DNA from: Paraburkholderia sp. BCC1885
Lineage (GTDB): Bacteria; Pseudomonadota; Gammaproteobacteria; Burkholderiales; Burkholderiaceae
Direction of reading: 5' to 3'
Assembly: GCF_900996235.1 (NCBI RefSeq)
Contig: NZ_CAAJGM010000208.1
Span: 1 to 64,000 of the forward strand
Length of the DNA: 64,000 nucleotides
The notes beneath the pieces were generated by a model. That model worked only from the letters and a program-made list of their open reading frames with translations. It did not search any database and was not told where the DNA came from. The position numbers were made by a program, and so were the translations under genes. Below, piece after piece: positions 17,604-26,736 of the stretch (its first letter is position 1; each line of letters starts with the position of its first letter).

Positions 17604-18497
17604 ATGCCGACCAGCCTGACAGATACGCTGAACCGTTATATCGACACCAGTACCGGCGACGACGAAGCCGTCGTCACGCCCGTCGAGGGGCTTTACCTGA
17701 TGCGTTCGCGTAACGAGTACCTGCCCCGGCACGTGGTGTACAAGCCTGCCCTCTGCCTGACGGTACAGGGAGCGAAGCAGGTATTGTTTGGCGACCGGCT
17801 GTTCGATTACGGGCAAATGCAGGCGCTGGTTGTCAGCGTGGAACTGCCGGGGATCGGTCGGGTTACCCGCGCCAGCACAGCCAAACCTTATCTGGGCATC
17901 ATTCTGGAGTTTGACCTGGGAGTGCTACGCGAGGTCCTCAGGCTGCTCAACCCGCCGCCCAGACCCGCCGGGGGCAGCAGCCTCGGAGTTTTCGTCATGG
18001 ATATCCAGGGGTCACTGGCCAACTGCATCGAGCGACTGGTGCAACTGTTGGTCACACCGCAAGCAACGCCCATCCTGTACCCGGCGATCATGCGGGAGAT
18101 GTCGTACTGGCTGCTGACAGGCAACCATGCCGGCGAGATCTGCAAGCTCGCATCACCGAACGGCTATACCCAGCGAATCGCTGACACGATTGCGCGCCTG
18201 CACAACGACATCACCCGTTCCGTGCGCATCGAGGAACTGGCCGAGACGGCGCAAATGAGCCCTTCGGCCTACTATCAGCACTTCAAGTCGCTGACGTCCC
18301 TCACGCCGATCCAGTATCAGAAGCAGTTGCGCCTGCTCGAAGCTCGCCGGCTCATGGTGGCGGAAGGTGCCAACGTGACGAGCGCGGCCTATCAGGTTGG
18401 CTATGAAAGCATCTCGCAGTTCAGCCGCGAATACGCGCGGATGTTCGGCATACCGCCCAAACGCGACGTGGCCGAACTTCAGGCTGCCGAGAGCTAG
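17604..18497 (+). CDS. AraC-family regulator
   Basis: The 297-residue protein has an N-terminal AraC_N cupin-like domain (HVVYKPALCLTVQGAKQVLFGDRLFDYG) and two C-terminal helix-turn-helix units: SVRIEELAETAQMSPSAYYQHFKSLT, and VTSAAYQVGYESISQFSREYARMFG. The family regulates nearby oxidoreductase genes. Start chosen at ATG 17604 (MPTSLTDTLNRYI), where homology begins. It is divergent from the SDR at 16645-17427, its probable target. Confidence 0.88.
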   Translation: MPTSLTDTLNRYIDTSTGDDEAVVTPVEGLYLMRSRNEYLPRHVVYKPALCLTVQGAKQVLFGDRLFDYGQMQALVVSVELPGIGRVTRASTAKPYLGIILEFDLGVLREVLRLLNPPPRPAGGSSLGVFVMDIQGSLANCIERLVQLLVTPQATPILYPAIMREMSYWLLTGNHAGEICKLASPNGYTQRIADTIARLHNDITRSVRIEELAETAQMSPSAYYQHFKSLTSLTPIQYQKQLRLLEARRLMVAEGANVTSAAYQVGYESISQFSREYARMFGIPPKRDVAELQAAES

Positions 18498-18573
18498 TAT
18501 TGTCGAAGCAGCGCGCACGCTCCACCCTGCAGACCTCCCCTTATCACACGCACGGCCTCACTGGGATACCGAC

Positions 18574-18669
18574 ATGTACAGATGGTTGACGATCGCTGCT
18601 TACGGCTGGCTCGCACTCGGCGGCACAAGTGATGCGCAGCAGGTCGAAGGGAGACGCCGAGGAGTCTGA
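18574..18669 (+). pseudogene. Truncated copy of the small membrane protein
   Basis: The frame MYRWLTIAAYGWLALGGT mirrors the first 18 residues of the intact protein at 12945-13304 (MHKYIVYTAYGWLALSGT). It then diverges into SDAQQVEGRRRGV and stops. In both places the gene lies beside an SDR or AKR locus. Looks like a 5' remnant left after deletion. Confidence 0.6.
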
Positions 18670-18902
18670 TCGGCTCGATGGGCATGCCACATGTGGCCGG
18701 GGCGCCATTTCGGATCGAGAATTATAAGAGCATTCAAAGCACGGAATTCCGCCCTCCCGTACGCGACACGACTTCGCTGAGCGTCGCACGTCGGTATCGG
18801 TTTCGGCCGATGCCAACGCAACGGCGCCTCAACGCGCCCTTGGGGGCTGAATCCGTTATGTATGTCCTTAGGACCGCCCAGCCGCGCCTGAATGAGCCAT
18901 CT

Positions 18903-19505
18903 TCAATTCGAAAGTGCTACCGTGAGTTCCGCCACGACCATCAACAGATCGCCGACGAAACCGTAACCGGCCACGTTGAAGATCTGCGCTTCCTCGTCCT
19001 TGTTAATCGCGACGATGACCTTCGTGGCCAGATGCTGGATCGCACCCGAAATGCATCACCGCGATGCGGTGTATAACTGCGGCGCTACGGTCTTGGACCC
19101 GATAATCGTTCGACACATAGCCCGCGTCCACTCCCGAGCGAGGCGCCGAGTGCCGCGTCGAACTTGTCCGCCAGCGACTCCAGCACCTTCTTGTAGTTTT
19201 CGCCGGTGCCCAGACCGCAACCACCAGAAACGATGATTGACGCGCTCGTGAGTTCCGGGCGGTCGAACTTCGTGACTTCGCGGCCGACGAACTGCAAAAG
19301 ACCGCTGCCTGCTGCCCCCTCAATATTCTCCACCGATGCGCTACCATCTTCTGCCGCGACCCGATCGAAGCCCGTCGCGCGAACTGTAATGACCTTGATC
19401 GGGCCTTGTGATTGCACGGTTGCGATAGCGTTGCCTACGTAGCGGGCACTCGAACGTATCGGCGCTGTTTACCACAATGATATCGCTGATCCGCGCGACA
19501 TCAAG
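18903..19505 (-). pseudogene. etfA: etfA (electron transfer flavoprotein alpha) remnant
   Basis: Several minus-strand frames together spell the C-terminal two thirds of an ETF alpha subunit. In order: DVARISDIIVVNSADTFE, then IATVQSQGPIKVITVRATGFD, FVGREVTKFDRPELTSASIIVSGG, SLADKFDAALGAS, VDAGYVSNDY and finally HLATKVIVAINKDEEAQIF to a natural end (MVVAELTVALSN). At least three frameshifts separate these blocks and the first 90 or so residues are missing. The FAD domain could not be made. No etfB is nearby. Confidence 0.85.
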
Positions 19506-20007
19506 CGTCGCTGAGACTACGGTATTGCCTGTGTTTCACAGGCACCCACCGCTTAAAAGCCGCGCGTCGTATTTTCGTTCTGTGCATGTTTCCACATACC
19601 CTGGGTCGGTAACCAACGGATGTTCCGCAGATTTCTGCGATGCCTGATTTCGCAATGCAGCATGCACGGCGAACGTCCACCGTCGAATCCGAATACCCAA
19701 AAAGCGAGACGCCGATGTATCTGGGTATCTCAAAATTCGAGGACGATGCAATCATTCAGGGTGCAGTGCGGCCACTGACGCGGGAAGACAAATCTGCGTC
19801 GATGGCGCCGCGACACCGGTGTCGGTGCCGTTACTCCGCCTTTACCCTGACAACGCGACCGCCATCGGTATAGACGACATCGAAGAACAAATACGGCAAA
19901 ACATCCGCAGAAATAAACGGTTCACTTTCCCTGGGAAAATGCCGCTCGCCAACCAGTGCTGGCGAACCCACTCCCCCGGTCTTGAAGCGGATAGCCGAAC
20001 CGGTTGG
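19506..20007. other. No recognisable gene
   Basis: About 500 bases between the etfA remnant and the AKR stop. Open stretches on both strands lack ribosome sites and family motifs. I see no terminal repeat marking an insertion element. Confidence 0.4.
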
Positions 20008-21018
20008 TCATACCGGGGATGGATTACGCTCAGCCGTCCCGCGCTGATGCCAGTACGGATAGATCGGCGTGACCGCACTCGCTTCGTCGAGACGCCTTTT
20101 CTGGTCATCGGTGAGCATCCAGCCCACCGCACCGAGGTTGTCCCTCAACTGCGCTTCGTTACGCGCGCCGATAATCACACTCGCCACTGTCGGCCTCTGC
20201 AATACCCAGTTCAGAGCGATCTGTGGCAGGGTCTTGCCCGTTTCGGCAGAGATTGCGTCCATAACGTCGATCACCCGGTACATCAGCTCATCATCAACCG
20301 GCGGCCCAAACCTCGCGGTTTCGTGCAGGCGACTGACAGCAGGAATGGGCTGTCCACGCCGGATCCTGCCGGTCAGACGCCCCCAGCCCAATGGACTCCA
20401 GACAATGGCCGACACCTGATGCCTCAGACCCAGCGGCATCAGCTCCCACTCGTATTCCCTTCCGATCAGCGAGTAGTAAGCCTGATGCGCCACATAGCGC
20501 GGCAACCCGTATTTCTCCGAGACGGCCAGCGACGATGCCAGATGCCAGCCGGAGAAGTTCGAGACGCCGACGTAACGGATCTTTCCAGCCTTGACCAGGT
20601 CATCCAGTACCCCGAGCGTTTCCTCGACAGGCGTAAGCGCATCGAAATTGTGAAGCTGGTACAGGTCGATATAGTCTGTGCCAAGACGTTTGAGTTGCGC
20701 TTCTACCGCCCTGATCAGGTGGAAACGGGACGCCCCGACATCGTTGGGGCCCGTACCGGAACGGTCGGCTCCCTTGGTCGAGATGATGACCTGATCGCGA
20801 CGGCCCGCGATCGCGCTGCCAAGAATCCGTTCGGACAGGCCGCCGTTGTAGACGTCGGCGCTGTCGAACATCGTGACGCCGGCTTCGATGCAGATATCGA
20901 GCAGCCGCCTTGCCTCTGACTCGTCGGTATTACCCCAGTGGTTGTCGCCGAATGTTCCGGTTCCGAAACTCAATGCCGGAACCTTGAAACCACAACCGCC
21001 AAGTAATCTGTTTTCCAT
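20008..21018 (-). CDS. Aldo/keto reductase
   Basis: The 336-residue protein is a complete AKR. It has MFDSADVYNGGLSERILG (Asp and Tyr), VIISTKGADR (Lys), DYIDLYQLHNFD (His) and a C-terminal ASVIIGARNEAQLRDN cofactor segment. It is a paralogue of the AKR at 13969-15018. It lies 69 bases downstream of a Gfo/Idh/MocA gene on the same strand, suggesting an operon acting on a sugar, polyol or cyclitol (inference). Confidence 0.9.
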   Translation of the reverse strand: MENRLLGGCGFKVPALSFGTGTFGDNHWGNTDESEARRLLDICIEAGVTMFDSADVYNGGLSERILGSAIAGRRDQVIISTKGADRSGTGPNDVGASRFHLIRAVEAQLKRLGTDYIDLYQLHNFDALTPVEETLGVLDDLVKAGKIRYVGVSNFSGWHLASSLAVSEKYGLPRYVAHQAYYSLIGREYEWELMPLGLRHQVSAIVWSPLGWGRLTGRIRRGQPIPAVSRLHETARFGPPVDDELMYRVIDVMDAISAETGKTLPQIALNWVLQRPTVASVIIGARNEAQLRDNLGAVGWMLTDDQKRRLDEASAVTPIYPYWHQRGTAERNPSPV

Positions 21019-21087
21019 GCTGTCTTCTCACGAATGTTGAATGCTGTCTTCCCTGCCTCCACGGTGCGGCCCGCCCGATGCCGCTCA

Positions 21088-22056
21088 CTACTCAGGCTGT
21101 GCGAAGGCAAGCGGCACTCTGGCTTCCCGCTGGAGCGACCGATGCGCCGCCTCGATGATGGCGCGAACACTCAGGGCGTCCTCCAGACTGGATAGCGGGG
21201 GTACATCATTCGCCAGGCATTCGTCGAAAAAATACCGCTGTGTATGATAAAAGCTGTTCTCATACGCGAAATCCTGCACGCCCGCAACATCGTCCTCTCG
21301 CCGCACGCTCCCCCATGCCGACGCGCCCGTGCCTTCCGCGCCATATGTCTTGATCAACAGGCTCCACGGCTCACGGCCAATATCTTCCGTCGCCCACGAC
21401 GCCCAAAGATGACCTACCGTGCCATTTGCATAAGCCAGCGTCAATCCGACCTGATCGTCCACACCATTTTCAAAATGCACGTTCGATGCCGTCGCCATGA
21501 CCTTTTGAGGCGTCCCACAGAAAAACAGGCTTGAATAGACAAGATGGACCATCATGTCGTCAAGCACGATGCCCGGAATCGCCATGGATTGCGGCTGCCG
21601 CATGTGGCTGAGCATCCAGAAGCTCTGGGGCCGCCCCAGCTTCCCGGACACAAACTGCTGCCGCATGCGTACAACATCGGGGGCATAGATATAGTTGTGA
21701 AACGGCATGCAGGTTCGCCCCCGCCTTGCAGCAACCTCCATGAGCCTGCGGATTTCATCCGCATCCTGCCCTACAGGCTTTTCGACCAGCACATGCTTTC
21801 CCGCTTCAAGCGCCCGCACGGAATACTCCAGATGGGTCTGCGATGCAGAAAGCACGAAAATGGCGTCGATGTCAGGATCCGACAGGAGCGCCTCCACGCT
21901 GCGATAGGCCTTTACTCCATGCGCCGCGGCAAATGCCGCGCAGTGTTTCTCCGTTCGTGACCAGACACCCGCGAGATGGGCGTTACGGATTTCCGCCAGC
22001 GCCGTGGCATGACGCCTCGCGCTATTTCCTGAACCGATAAAACCGACTTTGTACAC
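21088..22056 (-). CDS. Gfo/Idh/MocA-family oxidoreductase
   Basis: The 322-residue protein has an N-terminal Rossmann motif (VGFIGSGNSARRHATAL), then FVLSASQTHLEYSVRALEAGKHVLVEKPVGQDADE, with the EKP catalytic lysine typical of the family. A C-terminal alpha/beta domain includes MMVHLVYSSLFFCG. Family members oxidise or reduce sugars, inositols and related polyols with NAD(P). First gene of a minus-strand pair with the AKR; divergent from a membrane transporter. Confidence 0.88.
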   Translation of the reverse strand: MYKVGFIGSGNSARRHATALAEIRNAHLAGVWSRTEKHCAAFAAAHGVKAYRSVEALLSDPDIDAIFVLSASQTHLEYSVRALEAGKHVLVEKPVGQDADEIRRLMEVAARRGRTCMPFHNYIYAPDVVRMRQQFVSGKLGRPQSFWMLSHMRQPQSMAIPGIVLDDMMVHLVYSSLFFCGTPQKVMATASNVHFENGVDDQVGLTLAYANGTVGHLWASWATEDIGREPWSLLIKTYGAEGTGASAWGSVRREDDVAGVQDFAYENSFYHTQRYFFDECLANDVPPLSSLEDALSVRAIIEAAHRSLQREARVPLAFAQPE

Positions 22057-22372
22057 TGTTTACCCTCGCATTTTCCGCGCCATTCTTCTATCGCAAGATG
22101 ACGCAGATTCTCAATTCAGCCTTGCCTCACGCCGGAAGACGATGTCCGAATCTGCCTGTCCGTACCGTGTTCATGACCCTGCGATTTTGCCCGTCACACT
22201 GGGACGACCCAAGACGTACTGTAGGACACTCCGAAAATTGCTGCATCGATGCTATTCTGTTTGCCGTCAAACGAAGACTGCCTGATTGGCGGCCAGGAAA
22301 AAGCGACGGGCAAAGTCGCTCCGACGATCAACGTCCTTTTCAGCCAGTTCGTCCATACACTGACAGATCGCG
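22057..22372. other. Divergent intergenic region
   Basis: About 315 bases between two divergent genes. It should hold both promoters. I see no strong palindrome or riboswitch-like structure. Confidence 0.4.
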
Positions 22373-23293
22373 ATGTTCTTTTCTGCTTCGCTGGGCGTCA
22401 TTTCCGCGGTGCTCCAGTCATTCATTTTCATCGTCTACGACCTTGCGGGGAAGCGTCTTCGCGAACACGGCGTGGCCGCACTCGAGTTGTCGTCCCTGCT
22501 GAGGCTCGCACTGCTGCCTTCGTTGTGCCTGCTCGCGGCCACCTGGCAGACGGCCGACATCAAGTTGATCATCGCCAACCGGGCTTCCTTATGGTCCTTT
22601 TACGGCTACCTGACGGCTTCATTGCTGTTCCAATGGGTGTACTTCCAATATCTGCACGTTTCCCACTCCCTTGCTGTCGCGAGCGTCACGCGCAACGCGA
22701 TCGGTCTGCCGCTGCTCATGATATGTGGGGTAGTAATCAACCGAGATAATCCGACGGTGTGGGGAATCGCGGGACTCGGATTCATGATCGCCGCCTCGCT
22801 CGTTCGTCCCGGGCGGGCCAGAACCGATTCCAGTCAATACATTGAATCGGCCAGAACCGTCGTCGCGCTTGCTACCGCATTCGTCATCCTGGTGGCAATC
22901 AAGGATCCGCTCTATCGTTTCTGGCTGCAAAGATCAGGATCGCTCCTTCTGGCGACGGCGCTGTACATGACTGCGTTCACGGCAGCGCTGAACCTCTACT
23001 TCTGGGCTCGTCCACCAAAACGGACGATTACCTGGAAATCCTCGACACCAAAGATACGATGGCTTCTACTCGCCGTCCCCATGCTCTGGTTCGCCGGAAC
23101 TATTCCGGAGGGCGTTGCATTCGGCCTGTTGCCGGCCTATTCGGCCATCGCGATCGGCAGTGTCGCATGGCTGTTCACGATGGCCAGCGACATTTATTTC
23201 GGCCGCCTCGCCATGACGGCAAGATGTGCACTCTTCGGCGGCCTCGTAACACTCGGAGTGTTGCTTCAGATCCTCGATCGAAGCAGCTCGTAA
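22373..23293 (+). CDS. EamA/DMT-like inner-membrane transporter
   Basis: The 306-residue protein is strongly hydrophobic with about ten probable membrane spans in two similar halves, the layout of drug/metabolite (EamA) transporters. Charged loops such as RPGRARTDSSQYIESAR separate the halves. The second half contains WFAGTIPEGVAFGLLPAYSAIAIGS, typical of DMT helices. The substrate cannot be told; its position divergent from Gfo/Idh and AKR genes suggests a related metabolite. The ATG lacks a strong ribosome site. Confidence 0.6.
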   Translation: MFFSASLGVISAVLQSFIFIVYDLAGKRLREHGVAALELSSLLRLALLPSLCLLAATWQTADIKLIIANRASLWSFYGYLTASLLFQWVYFQYLHVSHSLAVASVTRNAIGLPLLMICGVVINRDNPTVWGIAGLGFMIAASLVRPGRARTDSSQYIESARTVVALATAFVILVAIKDPLYRFWLQRSGSLLLATALYMTAFTAALNLYFWARPPKRTITWKSSTPKIRWLLLAVPMLWFAGTIPEGVAFGLLPAYSAIAIGSVAWLFTMASDIYFGRLAMTARCALFGGLVTLGVLLQILDRSSS

Positions 23294-23357
23294 CCGGTCG
23301 TCACTGCGCCTGTTACCCTGTCGGTGCCGGTTAAGCGGGCTTCTGCATGGCACGGCT

Positions 23358-24182
23358 TCATGCTAGGTGCCAGCGCCAAAGCACAACACGATAACAACCC
23401 ATCTCCATGGGTCCATGCCAAACAGGACCAGGAAGAATTGAGCAGCGGCCGGGGAGCGTAAAATTACGTCGGATATGCGCGCCCACGTCGATCGTCATGG
23501 AAAGCAGCCGCCGCAGCGCCACATCATCCCAGGTAGCCGCCTCCGGATGCTCCTTCGCCATCAGCGCGAAACGCTCGATTGCAATCGACGCATTCGATGC
23601 GTGATAGCTCGTGATCGACCCCGAGTGCCCCGTTGTCAGCAGCTTCAGGAAGTCATACGCTTCACTGCCACGCAGCTCGGCAAGCAGCACGCAATCAGGA
23701 CGCGTACGCATCGTGCTTGCGATGAGATCCGCCGGTGTCACCCGGGCCTGACCGCGGCCCCCCTTGCTGTAGAGAAGATGAACGCAGTTCTCGATGTGAT
23801 GGATGGTCGTGCCCCACTGCGCAGTGGAAGAAGCACCCGCCGGGGCTAGTGCGACACCCGCGTTCGCGGCCGCCGTCTGGATAGTCTGCGCGAGTCCGGT
23901 TGTTGCCCCCTCGATCACTGTCACCACCTGCGACTGATAGATACCGGCACCCAACGCAAAGGCGAGAATGATGACAACCTTCAGGCCGCGCCATGCAAAT
24001 GCCGGAACCGACTCATGAGCCTCGCCGCGTACCACCGCGAAGCCATACGCGATGACCCAGATCGTCACGGCTGTCGTCACCACAGGCACCAGCGCACTGG
24101 ACAGCGCCGACGACACCCTGGTCACATAGGTCAACATGCCGTTCTCGAGCGTGCCGCCGACCGCTGAAAAAAGGCCGCTCAT
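23358..24182 (-). pseudogene. virB6::virB11 chimera from internal deletion
   Basis: The 274-residue frame joins two unrelated T4SS proteins. Residues 1 to about 122 are the N-terminus of a VirB6/TrbL-type polytopic channel protein (GLFSAVGGTLENGMLTYVTRV, IWVIAYGFAVVRGEAHESVP, VVIILAFALGAGIYQSQVV). From about residue 128 it becomes the C-terminal half of the VirB11 hexameric ATPase: ENCVHLLYSKGG, ARVTPADLIASTMRTRPD, LLAELRGSEAYDFLKLLTTGH, GSITSYHASN. VirB11's Walker A region is gone, as are virB7 to virB10. The join near 23800 kept the frame. The product cannot work as either parent. Confidence 0.85.
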
Positions 24183-25476
24183 CGCGCCCCCTTCCCGACG
24201 TACGCGGAGTACGCGAGGGCAGCGCGTTCAACGCGCCTGAGCCCGCGCGACGCTTCGTCAGTCGCTCATGAAACACCGGCAGCCATGCTGCAGGATCATC
24301 GCCAACCTCGGCACGGATCCCGTCGAGCAGCTCGACGTTGTCCGTCGTCCCCGACAGCACGTCGAGCACGTCGCCCAGTCCCGCGAGGTCCAGCCTGCCA
24401 ATCGCTGAGTGATGGCCCTGCTTGACGAGGAACAGGCGGCTGTTCTCACCCAGGGTACGGACAATATTGAATTCAGCCTCGGTCAACTTGAAGCCATACA
24501 CGTAGTCGTCGTAATCGGCACGCGGGTTCGGCAGGAAGAAGAACGTCGCGGTCTGCTCGATCAATGCGCGCGCGATGTCGCTGCGCAATACGTCGGCCGG
24601 CGACTGCGTATCGAAGATGCCCAGGCCATTCTGCTTGCGGATCGTCTTCTGTTTGTTGTTCGCGAAGTCGGAAAACACCGGGTCACCCAGGCGCTTCCAG
24701 AATTCGGTCATCACGTAGACGAAGCGCCGGCCATCGATCAGGCTTTCGGTCAGGTGCAGCAGGTACATCGTGACCGACACACCCAGCCCCTGTGCCCGCG
24801 CAATGACCTCACGTTGCGGAAGGTGCAGATAGCCGTGCCTGTCGCGTGGGTCAGGAATCAGCCAGCCACTCAACCTCGCCTGAAGCCACCTGCCCTGTGC
24901 CTGCTGCAGCGGCGTGGACTGAACCATGACCGGCAGCAGTCCGATCAGGCGCAGTTGCGAATTGAGCCGCGCGCGGATATTACGGATGCCGTAGGTGCCG
25001 TTGATCAGTTCCGCCACGCTGTCGATGCATTCCGGCGAAAGCACGACCGGGCTGACCACTGCATCGACCAGCGCCGCTGCGCACACGGCACGCAGGTCAG
25101 GCAACACCGGACAGTCGATCAGGCACACATCGGACCAGGGCGATGCGATCGCGAGGAGGTGACGCAGATTCGCGTAATAGCGCGCCCGGACCGGGTCGTC
25201 GCACGAAACCAGGCCCGCGATTTCGCCGGCACACGGCACCTGAATGCTGCCGGTGCGTTCCGTCGCACCCGGACGGCGCCGATCCATTGCCTGGGCATCG
25301 CCCGCGACGTCAGCCTGACCGCCCCGGCCCAGCAGTTGTGCGCTGCAGGCAGGCTCGGCAAGATCGAGCACCAGCACCCGCTTGCGCGACACACGTCGCA
25401 GGTAATGGGCGAACTGGCAGGTCAGCATGGTCCTGCCGGTGCCACCCTTCGCAGAAACGATCAGAAGTGACTTCAT
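24013..25476 (-). pseudogene. parA::virB4 chimera from internal deletion
   Basis: From ATG 25476 the first 230 or so residues are a ParA/MinD-type ATPase (MKSLLIVSAKGGTGRTMLTCQFAHYLRR, VLVLDLAEP, CLIDCPVLPDLRAV). Its P-loop has GRT where GKT is usual. Around 24775 the frame passes into the C-terminal fifth of VirB4: LTESLIDGRRFVYVMTEFWKRL, NGLGIFDTQSPADVLRSDIARALIEQ and FKLTEAEFNIVRTLGE. The VirB4 part has lost its Walker A. The frame then runs 170 bases into the VirB6 start; the true VirB4 end may lie in another frame. Partition and transfer functions are probably both lost. Confidence 0.85.
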
Positions 25477-25592
25477 GGTCCATCGTCCTAAGCAACACCC
25501 GCTGCTATCGATGGACCTGCGATAAAAAAGAACCCGCGGCGCCGGAGGGGTTGACCGCAGGCTCAACGGGGGATCATTGCACCAGAAAGCGC

Positions 25593-25614
25593 AAAGCCTG
25601 CGAATGCAGGCTTT
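25593..25614. terminator. Rho-independent-like hairpin
   Basis: AAAGCCTGC and GCAGGCTTT form a perfect 9-bp stem around GAAT, followed by one more T on the plus strand and framed by A-rich sequence on the other side. It could stop transcription in either direction upstream of the parA chimera. The T-tract is short. Confidence 0.5.
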
Positions 25615-25784
25615 TGCGATTGCGTCACGGCACACCACGTCGTCGCACAGACATCGATACTGCGGGGCCGCTAACGCGTACTCGGTCGTGCATCGCACGT
25701 CGACCGGATCAGATTGTCGACTTCACTGTAGGCAGCAACGGAGCCTCATGCAAGAGGGTCTGGCCGGTCGCAGGAGAACCTGAT

Positions 25785-25818
25785 GTCCACCGTGTTCCAC
25801 TGCGGTCCACCGTGTTCC
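25785..25818. repeat. 14-bp direct repeat
   Basis: GTCCACCGTGTTCC occurs at 25785-25798 and again at 25805-25818, spaced 20 bases start to start. Tandem short repeats of this type occur at ends of some insertion sequences (IS21 family) and in plasmid iterons. No transposase frame is attached. Surrounding 25480-26068 has no gene I can support. Confidence 0.4.
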
Positions 25819-26068
25819 TGAATTTTTTTATCCGCATGCTACGTGTCCCCGGATTGACCATGTACCGGAACGCCGGACTCACGGTCAGACCCGCGTCGGC
25901 CTGTTCAAGTCGACATCGCCAGGGAGGCATCGATTCCCGCACAAGCATCCAATGCCCTCGCCGTGTTCGCCGAACAGGCTGCGCTGATCACGAACGAAGA
26001 CTGCAGCCTGCTTTTTGAATGGGTTGAACCTGAATCAACTCCACACGACATCCGGTTCTGCGATTGCC

Positions 26069-26392
26069 CTACTCCCGCTCGTCCTGGCCTTCCTCGCAGC
26101 TGCCCTTCAACTCCTTGATATCCAGCTCCCTGGCCAGCACGCGACGCGCCCCAGACAGTTCCAGTTCGTACAGACTCGCCGGGCGTCGGGGTATGCGTAG
26201 CCGGCGGCACACGACCTCACGACTCACGCGCCACAAATAGACCATCCTGAGCATCTCCCGATGCCGAGGTAACAGCCGCTCCCATGCCTGCGTTACGATC
26301 AGGGCATCCGCAGGGTCGTACGGCCCTCGGCCAGCGTTCCCCCAGTTCCACAGTCGGGCATCGAATGCCGGCTTGCGATCATTCGTCGGCAT
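26069..26392 (-). CDS. Small helix-turn-helix plasmid protein
   Basis: The 107-residue protein has a sigma-70 region-4-like helix-turn-helix (RLLPRHREMLRMVYLWRVSREVVCRRLRI), followed by an arginine-rich helix and an acidic tail. I do not recognise a named family. The ATG at 26392 lies within the end of the AlpA-like gene (14-base overlap), so the two are translated together. Probably a regulatory protein of the plasmid backbone. Confidence 0.6.
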   Translation of the reverse strand: MPTNDRKPAFDARLWNWGNAGRGPYDPADALIVTQAWERLLPRHREMLRMVYLWRVSREVVCRRLRIPRRPASLYELELSGARRVLARELDIKELKGSCEEGQDERE

Positions 26393-26633
26393 GGCCGTCT
26401 TCTTCCGGGCCGGGGTCACTTACCATCTTTTCTGCGCGGTATCTGGCGGGATCGGCCAGAAAGACCTTGATGTCCTTGAGCCGCCATCCAACGCTACGCC
26501 CGCCTAGCGACACAGACCGCGGAAATCGCCCCACGCGCATACGCTTGGAGATGCTGGATCGAGACAGACCCGTTTCCCGCTCCACCTCACCTCGACGCAG
26601 GATTGCCTGCTCGCTTCTCTGCCGCTCGTCCAT
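26379..26633 (-). CDS. AlpA-like excisionase/regulator
   Basis: The 84-residue protein reads AILRRGEVERETGLSRSSISKRM, then RVGRFPRSVSLGGRSVGWRLKDIKVFLADPARY. This is the standard winged-helix layout of AlpA (prophage CP4-57 regulatory protein) family members, which activate excision or plasmid genes. Start at ATG 26633, where homology begins. It precedes and overlaps the helix-turn-helix gene. Confidence 0.85.
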   Translation of the reverse strand: MDERQRSEQAILRRGEVERETGLSRSSISKRMRVGRFPRSVSLGGRSVGWRLKDIKVFLADPARYRAEKMVSDPGPEEDGHADE

Positions 26634-26736
26634 GTCCGCTCCTGCCGTGGCCGACTCGATACAGCAGGAATTCAAGCAAAGCGAATCCCGGCAGGCAAAC
26701 CCGCCATTCCGTCAGAGGCACCGTCAGGAGATACCG

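Noticed and set aside
19819..20919. 366-codon open frame opposite the aldo/keto reductase
   Set aside because: Antisense shadow of a gene with an intact catalytic tetrad.
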